From: Dactylonectria macrodidyma
Lineage: Eukaryota; Ascomycota; Sordariomycetes; Hypocreales; Nectriaceae
Assembly: GCA_020744425.1 (NCBI GenBank)
Contig: JAGMUV010000014.1
Location: 434,001 to 498,000 of the forward strand
Length of the DNA stretch: 64,000 nucleotides
Reading direction: 5' to 3'
Shown here: piece by piece, positions 29,844 to 40,658 of the stretch
How positions within the stretch are numbered: position 1 is the stretch's first letter
Layout: each line of letters begins with the position of its first letter
Program-made: the position numbers and the translations under genes
Notes under the pieces: generated by a model
Database searches by the model: none
What the model was told of the DNA's origin: nothing
What the model saw: the letters and a program-made list of their open reading frames with translations, nothing else

Positions 29844-31402
29844 GTGTATCAGCTACACCCGGCCTCGGAAGCTGCTGTGGAATCGCCTGTTCCCCTAGCC
29901 CATCGATCAATAAACAAAAAACCGCTCGTGCCGGGGGCATCCCGTGCAATTGGATGGTACACTCGGCGGCAATACTACTCAAAGCGACCGACTCCGAACA
30001 TGGGTTGATGAGATGAGGCAGGACGAACCTTTGTGAATGCGTCCGTGTCCGAGAGGGGCGCGTCGATCCGATGGCGACGCTCGTGGTGAGGAAGCGGGAT
30101 TCCATTGGGCGAGACTACAACATGGAGTGACATTCCGCACTGGCGGCCCTTGCATTTGTCCGCTGTTTTGTCGAGGTAATGCCTGTAGCTTCGGTCATCG
30201 CATCGGGGATAATCGCTCGACAATGGTCCCGTCCCCCGCGATCATGGCCGTTGTATCCACATTGTAAGCCTAAAAAGAACTCTAGAGTGGGTTTTGTGTG
30301 AGTCCGTCATTTTAGCTGCCGCGTTGCCTCACGATGTAATCGCGGACCATCGCCGCATCTCGGTGAGCGTTTTGATCTAGCACGCTGGCGTGCAAGTTGT
30401 CTTGCGATGCGACTTGCTACTTCACGATTGAATGCGTCATTTTCCGACTCTTGATCTTGACGTCTCTAAAATGGCTGGGAGGCTTATTCTTAGAATGGAA
30501 TGGCCCAGAATAGAAAAGTAGACTTTGTTAGACCACGATTGTTTCGGAGTGCAGGGTAGGCGCTCATCACCATGAAACCCGTTTGTCTATGCCACTGTCC
30601 AACCACCACTGGTTTGTTTCGGAATGTTTTGATCTGGTCATGCATACATTAGAGTAATAGTCCTGGTAATCAACTTGCTGTGCGGGTCCCCTGAATCTCC
30701 CTTAGCCAGCTGGACGTCCGTTCCATACATTTTTATTTCCGGCTACAAAGGGTTTCACGATATCTCCATGGCGTGTTCTCACCTTGCCTTTGCCTGCCTT
30801 GGGGGACTTGGCCCTATATTCATTTAGGATTACGCTTTGATTTAACAGACTTTGTCTCCTCTCGCCTTAAACGTTCCGCAGGTATGATGCGCATGGGCCT
30901 GGTCGGGCCGGCTGGGAACCCGGAGGTTGCATTGTACGGACTGAAGCTAAAATTACCGTCATTCGCACTTTATTGGAACACAAAAACGTGACATCTTGCA
31001 TCAAGAGACGGGTAAACGATGAATAGTAGATATGAAAATTGTCTGAACATGGGTCTGACGCTGCAGGCATGACCCCCACGTTCAGGTCGAGCCTTGGCCG
31101 ATCTTCCCCACACGACCCTTAGCCGGGAGTGGAGATGAGGCTCTGCCATGTCTCATCAACGCTACCGTCATGACCTTGCATGCATCACAGCCCCGAAGGA
31201 ATGTCGTGAATATCAAGAAGAGGTTTTGAATCCGGGCACTATGCTCTTGAGACTTAGGGAATGTGTGCTCAGTGAAAGGATGCAGGGAAGCCGATGCTAA
31301 AGGCCGTGAACAACCGACGTTGATTCGGCTGCATGATTGTTCATGTCGCCTTACACTGCCAAGTCGGAAACAACAGGAGGTCGAAAACTCCAAAAAAGGA
31401 CT
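29844..31402. other. Intergenic, no gene recognised
   Basis: About 1.5 kb holding the phytase promoter side and otherwise featureless sequence. Small open frames have no motif. Confidence 0.5.
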
Positions 31403-31513
31403 CGCCCGTACCCACGAGTTGAACAAGGGACCTCAAACCACGATTACCAACTCATATGCGAAAAGAGAGGGACGTCTCAAGTGGAATGCGTGCTACCACT
31501 ACACCACACGGGC
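31403..31513 (-). pseudogene. tRNA-like locus, degenerate or with a long insertion
   Basis: Minus-strand ends pair as an acceptor stem: GCCCGTG with TACGGGC, with one G-T pair. An A-box-like TGGTGTAGTGGTAGC and a weak B-box-like TTGTTCAACTC are present. A T6 run lies about 4 nt after the 3' end, as for pol III genes. The anticodon region does not fold cleanly. The central part carries two similar segments (31466-31481 and 31425-31437), so it could be a tRNA with a long intron or one disrupted by a small duplication. I could not assign an anticodon. Confidence 0.5.
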
Positions 31514-32277
31514 TTTCAACTGTTGTTAACAAATGACTGCTTGTTTTGACTGATAGAGCTATTACAGTGCGCTATTAGAGCCAATCGAGGCAACTGGATC
31601 GAGCTTCAGGTTGCCGATTTTGAGCCAATGGACGTGAGCAGCCATGGTCTCCCCCTCGAGACTCACCCCTTCCGCGACTGATCTCTCACTAAACAGGCTG
31701 GATTGTCCATGGTGTGATATTTAATAATCCATCCTTAATCTAAATGGCCATTGGTGAGAACCTTATGGCCTAATGTTCAGATCTTGTGGTCAAGTTCCAG
31801 CACGAGTGATTCCTCCTTGCAGGGACCATGTCACGAACCACCAGATGGCGGGCTTAGCCACCTTCGAGGTTTCGACACCTTAGGCAGCCTTGACACATGG
31901 ACGAATCATGGCGCTCGAGCAGATAAGAGTAAGGCTCCTTCCACGATGGTTGCGTCAGAAAACCTGGGCTGCCTCAGGCAGGGCAAACTCCAACCTCCCT
32001 TTATCGCGGAGGGTTCAAATTCTTTCCCCTTCAACTCAGCCCCAACGGCCGACCACGCAGACAGCAGCCAACCTTTTTCTCTCGGAGTGGATGCCATCTT
32101 GACCTCACGCACTGTTTTGCGTCCTCATTTGCCCCTTGGAATTTGTGACATCGACTTCTCACTGCAGTCATTTTGACTTGACTCCCTTTTTCTGTTCAAT
32201 TCTCCGCCATCCGCTCTGCGTGCATGGTCCATTTCATCACCACCCTACTCACTTGATTGAACACAACTACCGCCGAG
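31514..32277. other. Intergenic, upstream of the zinc-knuckle gene
   Basis: No gene recognised. A 141-codon plus-strand frame (31751-32176) has no motif and ends inside the presumed promoter of the next gene. Confidence 0.45.
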
Positions 32278-32894
32278 ATGGCGTTTGTAGACGATATGAG
32301 AACCGTGGCCGATTTCGTGCGAGCAGTCAATGCCGCCAGCGGCAATGGTGGCCGGTCTGGTGGTCATCGTGGCAGACGTGGCTCCCAGAGAAGCAAGAGC
32401 CGGAGGTGCTACAATGTTTGTATCCCCCACCTCACTTGGTGCACTGCCAAGCTAATATGATTTGCCTACACAGTGTCGTGAGACTGGTCATATCGCCAGA
32501 GACTGTCGCGAGAGCCGGAAGTGTCGTGATGTTTGTATCCCCAACCTTACTCAATGTACCGTCAAACTAACATTATGTGCCTACCTAGTGCGGCGGGTAT
32601 GGTCATGTGACTAGCGAGTGTTCTGTCAGACGGCTTCGTAGACGCTCAGCGTCTCCACGGACCCGAAGGAGATCTGCGTCCCCTAGACGCAACCCATTTG
32701 ATTCCTCTGAGCGCCGCCGGTCACCGTATCGGCGGTCGCCGTCCCCTCGCGCACCCACCCAGGAGCAACAGCAACAACAACATCAGAAAGGAAATCAGCC
32801 AGAGCAGGATCCACAGGAGAAGCAGAATCAGCAAGATCTGGATGAGCGACTTGACGTCGAAGAAGACGAGATTATGTGGGCTGACATACTTTGA
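32278..32894 (+). CDS. Small CCHC zinc-knuckle, arginine/serine-rich protein
   Basis: Three exons, 32278-32415, 32474-32530 and 32589-32894, give 166 residues. Two CCHC knuckles, CYNCRETGHIARDC and CRDCGGYGHVTSEC, are each split by a 58-bp phase 0 intron exactly before the second cysteine. A basic RGG/RS-like N-terminal patch precedes them. After them comes an Arg-Ser rich tract with RRRSASPR repeats, then a Gln-rich stretch and an acidic C-terminus. Such knuckles bind single-stranded RNA or DNA, and the RS tract suggests a role with RNA-processing factors. It resembles small fungal nucleic-acid-binding proteins of the Gis2/CNBP kind but has only two knuckles, so a specific function cannot be given. 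Confidence 0.82.
32401..32630. repeat. Tandem duplication of a 115-bp knuckle exon-intron unit
   Basis: Units 32401-32515 and 32516-32630 each contain the end of one exon, a 58-bp intron and the rest of the knuckle. The two introns have equal length, share the first ten bases, and match at about 44 of 58 positions. Differences are mostly transitions. Confidence 0.8.
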
Positions 32895-34474
32895 CATCAT
32901 CCATCTTGTGTCACAACAATGGGCGCGACCCTAGTGGAGCTCAGAACTATGGATCAAAGGACGATGATTGAGTTACGGTCACAAGATTGCTTGATTCTTT
33001 CGTTGGAATGTACAGTGTTCAAGGTCGCCGTATTTGGCTCTCCTATCTCAAGACTATAAGTCTCCATTTGTTCTTATGCAATTGAACGTCTGGAAGTCGT
33101 CTTCATTTGCCGACATCACGTTAAAATAGAATGTGCACCTTGGCAAGTCACGACAATTCACCAGTACACCTAGGGCAACAACAGCTGTGACGCTGTCGAC
33201 CTCGCCGGTAGCGAGACAACGGCCATTAGGAACCGCTCTCGAGACTATGTTCATTCATCAGTTTCTTCAGGAGAATGCTTTGTCGAGATGCATGACCGGT
33301 TGGTAGGAGTAACAAGCCACAGTCATCAGGTATCTGCGACACGACAGTCCAACGTACGGAAGGCTGGCCGACATCACCCGCATGAGAGGGGTGTCAGGGG
33401 GCGGTGAGGCATGATGTGAGTCTCCTCCTTTTGCGGGAGGCGAGAGGTGAAGGAGGGAGCGAAATGAAGGGAGAGGAGGAGGAGGAAGGAGACGAGTTTT
33501 GACAAGTGTCAGAAGCAAGCCCTTATCGACAGCGGAAAGGAAGAGTACAGCAAAGCGTGTTGCAGTCGAAAGCATCGTGCCGACATTAGAGACAGCAAGG
33601 CGGGGAAAAACACGAAATCTGAACAAGCAACCAACTAATGAAGGATCTTCATCAATTGACAACAATCGCCTGTCAATGAGCCCAGTAGATCGCTTTCGTA
33701 ACCGAGACATTGCGAATCATGGCCACTTTAACCACCCGACTGCAGGAGTGGGACATGGGCAACCCTATCACCACCACCGTCATGGACGATTGTTCCGAGG
33801 CTTCATACCCTCGGCGCCTGTACCCTGACTGTCGCAAGCCTCGAATCTTGTCAACCCAGTTTTATTTGACCAAGAACAGTGTAAGAATCGATTAATTAAT
33901 CATCCCTGCTGGAAATGGGAGCGACTGAATCGCGTCTTGGTCGGGAAGACACATTGTGGCTTGAAACTGTACTGCCCATTACGCTCCAGGCCGCTGTGAT
34001 CTTGCTAATCTACTCAACAAACCTGCTTAGAGCCCACGCCCTGGGACGGACCATACTACTTGCTCAAAGCCTAGCACCATATAATAAGACGGATTTGGTG
34101 TATCCAAATTAGACAACGATCAGCCCGCCCCGGAATCAGCAAAGGAGTCTTGTGGGCCAACATCGTATCGCTGGAGCGCTCCGATGACACGTTCCCAAGC
34201 CACTGCCTGGCTTCACGCGTGAAAAGAAGACTGATTTGCCGCAGATCAAGCATTTCACTCATTTTTCACCCGAACATCTTCTTGCACTAATGTGCTACTT
34301 CGTACCTGGCTGTGGATGTGACTACGTCGTTAGGATACACGACGCAGACTGCTTGGCTTATAGGTGGGTGAAATGTCAAACCCACAGAATAATTCAGTTC
34401 ATGTATCTAGGAAATGGGTATAGTAGCTTTGCTATGGACAGCATTTATCCAAATATTAACATCCTCTTTCTTCT
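32895..34474. other. Intergenic, no gene recognised
   Basis: About 1.6 kb. Several open frames of 60-147 codons overlap on both strands without motifs. The right end contains the 3' UTR side of the membrane-protein gene. Confidence 0.45.
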
Positions 34475-35608
34475 TTAGTAGCCGCGCGACGCCAGGTGGA
34501 GCTCCGACGACGACTTTGACAAGTTCCCTCCGTCAAACGTCTTCGCTTGCCCGATCGTCGAGTTCGCCGACGACTTCCTGCCTATGCTCATGCCGTCATC
34601 ATCCTGTCTCATCTCTCGGTGGACGACAATCTCGGTCGTCATCATTACCCCGTCGTCGCGGTGAATCGACGTTCCACGTGGTTGATCTGAAGCTGAGCCT
34701 TCTTCGCCGCCCATGGCGTAGGCTTGGTACGAGACGTCGCCGACGCCTTTACCGCCTGCGTCGCTGGCGTATGTATCGAGTGCGATTCCGGTTCTGATGT
34801 TTGTAGGTTGCGTTCGGCTACGGGGCCCAGAGCTGTTGTCCTTGTTTCCGGTCGTCATCTCAACTAGACGGTTTAGAATGGTGAACTCGAGCTTCAGCTT
34901 CGTGCTGTAGACGAAGGCCTTGTAAGAGGTCTGGTACTGGTACTGGTCGGCGTACTCGAGCCCGAGGATGGTGATGTCGAGCAGGATGATGACGAAGTTG
35001 ACAACGATGAGGTGGTTCATGAGGCGGCGGCTCGCTTTGCCGTTGCCCATTGTCTTCTCGAGCTTCATGAGCTTGACGGTTTCGATGATGTAGAAGCTCG
35101 AGATGATGATCTCCTGGATGAAGAAGATGGTGACCTGGATCTTTTCCATGATGGAGTATGGCTTGACCCAGGGTTTGGGGTTGTCGGAGAAGGAGCCGTA
35201 AATCATGGGGATGATGGCGCCGTGGCAGGCGACGGCATCGATGATGATCATCCATAAGATAATCTTCAGTCGGAACCGATTGCGTAAAACGAGATGAAGT
35301 CGAGACCACAGCACCAATGACTGGCCCGTCACCATGGCTATCCAGCCCCCAGCAATCAAGGTCGCGGCGAGGTATCCAAGCGACGCCGGCGCAAAGTACT
35401 TTACGAGGAAGCCAGCGCAGTAAAACGGAATCCCCCACGACGCACCCAAGAAAGACCAAAAGTAGAGACCAGAGTGGCGTTTGAAGGTGCCCCAGATGAT
35501 AAAGGTGAGCTCGATGACATTGTACATGGCGAGCGTCAGGAAGACGATGATGATGTAGATGGCGATCTGGGAGTACCCCTCCGTCCCGGAACCGAAGTCG
35601 CTCGCCAT
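34475..35608 (-). CDS. Fungal multi-span integral membrane protein (DUF7703-like)
   Basis: A single exon of 377 residues. About seven hydrophobic segments occupy residues 12-245, with motifs MYNVIELTFIIW, HSGLYFWSFLGASWGIPFY, VTGQSLVLWSRLHLV and EKIQVTIFFIQEIIISSFYI. The last about 130 residues are hydrophilic and rich in Ser, Gly and Asp. The arrangement resembles fungal membrane proteins catalogued as DUF7703, which look like seven-helix receptors related in form to the PTH11 class. No ligand or pathway can be deduced. The start at 35608 directly precedes a short polar N-terminus, which fits an extracellular N-terminal end. Confidence 0.8.
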   Translation of the reverse strand: MASDFGSGTEGYSQIAIYIIIVFLTLAMYNVIELTFIIWGTFKRHSGLYFWSFLGASWGIPFYCAGFLVKYFAPASLGYLAATLIAGGWIAMVTGQSLVLWSRLHLVLRNRFRLKIILWMIIIDAVACHGAIIPMIYGSFSDNPKPWVKPYSIMEKIQVTIFFIQEIIISSFYIIETVKLMKLEKTMGNGKASRRLMNHLIVVNFVIILLDITILGLEYADQYQYQTSYKAFVYSTKLKLEFTILNRLVEMTTGNKDNSSGPRSRTQPTNIRTGIALDTYASDAGGKGVGDVSYQAYAMGGEEGSASDQPRGTSIHRDDGVMMTTEIVVHREMRQDDDGMSIGRKSSANSTIGQAKTFDGGNLSKSSSELHLASRGY

Positions 35609-38600
35609 GATGAGAAGGATGGAAGGGCGGTTGTGTTTCTAGAGGTTGAATGAGTTGAAGGAATGGCGGCCTCAGGTCGAGAGCCTGCAACTTGAGGGAA
35701 GTAGTTGGAGCGCAAAGACAAAGCAAACGGTCGTAGAACATGGAAGATGGATACTCGAGGTTCTATACTAGTCGTGGCGGACATGCTGCGTCACCCGCCT
35801 CCTCGTTATACCAGTCGGCTTTGATCACCACTCACATCGCTTGGAGCCATATTTCTTCACTGGCCAGTTTCCTGGCCACAAGTTTAGAGTACTGGCAATG
35901 CAGTTCCAGCATCTCCCAAAGCGCAGGTACACGCTACGTAAGCACATGCCCGAAAAAAGGACCGGCTTCGTCTACTCTCAAGCCACCCGTTAGCGGAAGC
36001 TAAGGGACCCGGGTTGCACCGGGGATCCGGGGATGTCTCATCATCAAGCCCATGGGTTATGCGGACCTCTTTTGGAAACATCAAAAACCGGCGCACCTTG
36101 GCAAGCCTCGCAGGCTGCTTTGTACGGCCGACAACACACCCATAAAACCTGGGGAGCACGAGTCAGGCCTGACTCGCAAACCCTGGGACTGGGACAGGGG
36201 CAGATCGGGGACGACCAACCACGGCCCACGAGATTTGCATCGCTGTCGATCGCTTTCTGCGGGGGGACCGGGGGGGATGAGAAGAGCCCGAGAAGCCAAA
36301 GTGTGCCAAGGAGCCCAAACAAACGCTACGGGGACATGATGCGGAGCAAAATGATGAAAAGGCGCGCGTGTTTGAGGCTTTATCTTCAGCGGGGGCCACC
36401 GGGCGCTGCATCCGCGATAATACAGGACGGCTCGGAAGCGCGTTCCGTCATTGGGATAATTTAGTGTCCAACTAGCTGTTAGCGCTATGCAGCCTGACAT
36501 TTGAACGAGTGAGGAGAACAAAAAATACGTACGTAGTGTGGTGTTTTGATGTGTCAACGGTTGTGACCTGCTTTGACGGGTTTGGCTTGTCCTTGAGTCA
36601 AGTGTTGTACTACGAAGGGGGTTGCATGCAGATGATGGGGAAGTTGATCGCTTTTTTTCTTTTTTTGCTTCTTCCTTCGATTGAGTTCCCTAAAGATGTG
36701 ATGTGTTTGTTTCCCGGGCTTCTGGAAGGTCCCTGTCATTGTCATGCAGGACAGTGTCTCCATCATCATCTACGCCAAGTAATTATCATCAACACCAATA
36801 AAAATCCTAGACGCCAAACAACACCATTGTTCAGCTTTGCCTCGGCGAGGCGTAAATCCATTCTCGCGTAGGCAGCCCCCGTCAAGGCCAGTCAGTTGGA
36901 AAACATTCCCATGTCCAACCGATCGGCGGGAGCTGGACGCTAGTATGACTTTTAGCTGGCCGCCATCCTAACGCCACGCTCCAAGCCCATTAGAGAGAAA
37001 TCCGACCAAAAATGCGAGTTGCCAGAATGGGATTCACAGTCATCAAAAGACGGTTGACTCCCCCCGCAGTCAATGTTGAGTTAGTAGCGGCACTTTGGCG
37101 TCGACCGGCTTGGCGATGTCGTGTTGACTGGCAGCAGAAGCGAGTGTGGCTGCGTAGCTGACCACTTGCACGTAGCTCTGTACGCCATGTGAATGGCAAT
37201 TCGGGGATAGCAAGGGATTGTGTATGTAGAAAATCAATGCAGACAAAAGGGCCCTTCACCGATGTTTCGGAGTCGTGACTGAGTCGCGTGGCTCATGCAA
37301 TTAGCGTATAATTCTGAACATTACGTAGTATCAAATCGTCACATTCTGCATCCTTCACACAAGCCGTGACCATGTGTGATATGCACCTCACACATGCCGA
37401 TCCTACCAAAACGATACGCTCATGGCCAACCATGTCAAAAGACCGTCCGCCGCCACATTTCCCTGCCAATATCCCTCATACGAGACCTGTGACCCCTGGG
37501 CTAGAAACACAGCTGGCCCTTGTAGCTGTGATCGGATATTCTGACCCGATTTCGATGACGAAGCCATGGTGCATTGCATGAATCGGGTTTCTTTGCAGCG
37601 ACTTAGTGGGTATGGCGACCTAGAGAGAGCGATACTCAAGCGGCGATAGCTGTAGATCCGGGACGGCGATCGCCCTGGTCCCATTCCAACCCGCTGCTAG
37701 TCGGCGGTCAATGCGCACCGTGTCTCAACGGTTGCGACGTTCTAACTTCTTGCTGAGGTGAGGCTGACTTCCAAGGGGGTAATCACCATTGCCAATTCTG
37801 CCTGTCTAGCTAAGGAGTGAAGAAAAACCACCACACATCACGGAGTATCAACTTCTCCTCTGGTATCAATATGTACAAGGATATGACGACCTTGAACAGG
37901 TGGCTCTGTCGAGTATGCTATCGGAGGCTATAGCAACAAGCTAAATGAGATCAACCCAAGAGTCAACACTTTATGGCTGGTATACTTACGCATTGAAACG
38001 ATCTTGGCGGACGAGGAAGAAACCACACCCAAATAAGTAGCTATCCCTCCGGGGCCTCGGAGACCAATCGCGACCGACGCTGTCTCGCCGCCTCCAGCAG
38101 AGGCCGGCAACGGCTGCTTCCAGCCCCACCGCGGATAAAGATGACAGGTCGGTCTCTTCAGGATAGCTAGAAAAGTGTCTAATTAGACACTCTATTAAAT
38201 CGGGTCGCCGCTGCGGATTGTGGCAAGGCTCAAAAAGATGAAGGTTGCGGCGGCAGATCCGGCTTGGGTAGAAGACCAAGGACGCTGCCGGTCGGGCTCG
38301 CAAGAAGAGGGCGATCTCGGCCGAATTGGAAGAGAATAGACAAAGGGCAGGAAATCTGCGATAAAATTGATAGATATATAGTCTAGAAAATAAAGGTCCG
38401 GCTGCATCTAGCAGCTGAGAAGTCTCGTTCCTCTACGGCTGTTGAAGCTGATCGTGCTGATGATCTCATGATGAAAAAAAAATCCCCTAAAATTCCCTGA
38501 GATTTCGAGAGTTGAATCTCTAGTCCCCCCAACCCTATCAGACCCCTGTCCAACCCTCTTCGCATCAGCATGTCGCAATAACGGTTCGTTGCGCACATAG

Positions 38601-39140
38601 CAAGCCAGTTCAAACGGACAATTTTACTTAGATCTAACTACAAACCCCAGTACCATCAGAAAAGTGTGGTTTGCCCAGGGAAATCCAAGGAAATGCATTT
38701 TAATTCCTGATTCTAAAACACCATCCTCTACAAACGATGCCACGACTTCGCTTGACAAGCTAGAAAGGAAGAGAACCAATCTCAGCAAATTAAGAAGAAA
38801 CATCAGAAGCAGATCGGTTGTGACTCATGCAATCTGCTGAATAGATCCAGCAGGGAATGTTTCTTCGGGTAGTTTTGAAGTGCTTCTGGTACTTCCAATC
38901 CATAAACCGAGTAGGCCCAATCGCATGGGAGGCGTCGCCAAATGTTCAGTTCAATATCCTCGACACAGAAGTTGTAGCTCTTCCTATCGAGGGGACTGGA
39001 TTGACAGGCAGCATTCCCACAGGAAGGAATTGCCTTTGTCAGCCCAGTCTAGTCACCTTCATTGTTTCCGAAGCAACAACGAATGGTGTTACAGTCAAGG
39101 CATAAGCTCTCTTCATCCCAAAGTAAACCGTTGATGTTGG
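35609..39140. other. Gene-poor region, no intact gene
   Basis: About 3.5 kb. The left part is the promoter side of the membrane-protein gene. The rest shows only short overlapping frames. A perfect 18-bp palindrome sits at 38174-38191. The 37986-38613 minus strand holds fragments that could be old transposon remains, but no family could be recognised. Confidence 0.5.
38174..38191. repeat. Perfect 18-bp palindrome
   Basis: AGTGTCTAATTAGACACT reads identically on both strands. It could be two abutting transposon termini or a binding site. Confidence 0.6.
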
Positions 39141-39982
39141 ATGCATCGATTCAATGCCACGGAATATATTGTACGTGGCAGGTATGTTACCTTTAGCCAC
39201 TGGAAACTGGTCGACGGTTGCGGGTATCAATGCGGCTCATGTGATGCGCCGAGATGTGCAAACAACCGATGCCGGCGCCATCCTGCATTAAGTAGTAGCA
39301 GCAAAACATACTTCGATGAGGATTCAAATGCCTCCTTCTGTCAAACATGCCATCGGAGACTGCAGCAACAAGTTAAGCGAGGAAAACGAAAGGCTCAACA
39401 CTTCCGATGTTATAATGTACTCCCCGCTCCATCGGATCGAAAATGCGCCAATTCTAATTGCAATCAGACTCAATCAAATTGGACTCAGTAGCGGTTCTAA
39501 AAAGGACAGCGAAATGAGGAAGCATTTGTCCGGTCTGTTAATTGTCATCGTCACCTTCAACGTTGCAGCGCTGAGAGAATTCCTGGAAAAGGTCACCTAA
39601 CAGCCAACGCCAAGAAAGGATGAAAGGCGGAATTCCAAAGACATGCACATGCTTTAACCCATATTGTGGTCGAACGGCAGCAATTTTTTATGGAGGTTGG
39701 CGTATTGTAGATGGCTTTGATGGCTGCTACCAATGCCATACATATCATTATATGATTGAGAATGGCAAGGAGCGACAACCTGCGGAAATGCATGTCGCAC
39801 CGCCTGTCTGCAGTAACCCCTCTTGCGATCGGACAAGAGGAAATTTCAAAGGAGTTTTTGGATACCAACTTGGCCATCATAACGATCTAGCTTTATTATC
39901 GAAGCGGGAGATGAGATTCTCAGCTAAAAGAAAACAAGGCACTTATTCGCTCCTCTGGAGAATAAATAAAACTAAAGCATAA
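39141..39982 (+). pseudogene. Decayed cysteine-rich (GATA-like finger) repeat gene
   Basis: Several frames contain recurring cysteine motifs. One has CANNRC followed by FCQTCHRRLQQ, then CANSNCNQTQSNW, stopping at 39491. Another frame between about 39495 and 39620 carries VNCHRHLQRC, matching the earlier CHRRLQ unit. A third (39620-39982) has CFNPYCGRT, a DGCYQCHTY segment, a KERQ run and CSNPSCDRT. The repeating pattern C-x-N-x2-C...C-x2-C resembles tandem GATA-like fingers. Because the units lie in different frames with stops between them, I infer a broken multi-finger gene; unrecognised introns are an alternative. Confidence 0.45.
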
Positions 39983-40658
39983 AATAAAGTAGGGTAAATG
40001 TTTTACTAAAGAAGCCTAAGTTACATGTAATTTATGTCCTCATTCTACTTGAGGAAACAGTTAATGTAGGATGGCGTCCGCATTGGCTGTTTGCACATCT
40101 TGGCGCATCACATTTTCGGTCTTAAGGGTCAGCAAGTACACTGTAACTGATAACAGTACCGAGATGAAAAAGGACCGCTGATGGCAATAAGTGTCGTAGT
40201 AGTAGTAAGCTCTTCTCATAGCTTAACATGAACTTTTTATGCCATGCACGCACACTGTACTCGCAAAAGAATGGGGATTGCGTCACAAGCAAAGGCATCC
40301 GTCGACGTCCACGAGCAGATGCCGTCTACGCCAATGATGGCAGGCATCCCTATCCATAGCCTCGAGGGAGAGTGTCCCCTATGAGGGACTCGCGGAAGTT
40401 GTGGGTTTCTCGAGGTCGACGAGGACTCGATGTTGAGATAGGAGGTGCTTTGGATAGGGTCCTGATGTGTAGTCCTGGATGGTGTGCATGAACCGAAATT
40501 GGGACCCGTAGTCTGATGGATTGGGTACTACTAGGTAAAGGGCTACAAAATGGCTTTCTCTAAGTAGAGTACCGCAAGGACCTCATCGCAACGCCATCAT
40601 GTATATCAAATAAAAACAAGGACCTCCATTCACCCATATTTTCTGTCTCAGCTACTAC
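39983..40658. other. Intergenic, 3' side of qutR
   Basis: AT-rich at the left, with no gene recognised. Confidence 0.5.

Noticed and set aside
33267..33828. Overlapping 100-150 codon frames on both strands
   Set aside because: Purine-rich low-complexity sequence explains the open frames, and no conserved motif is visible.
37986..38613. Minus-strand frames suggesting a transposon or retroelement remnant
   Set aside because: No recognisable transposase or reverse-transcriptase motif could be read in any frame.
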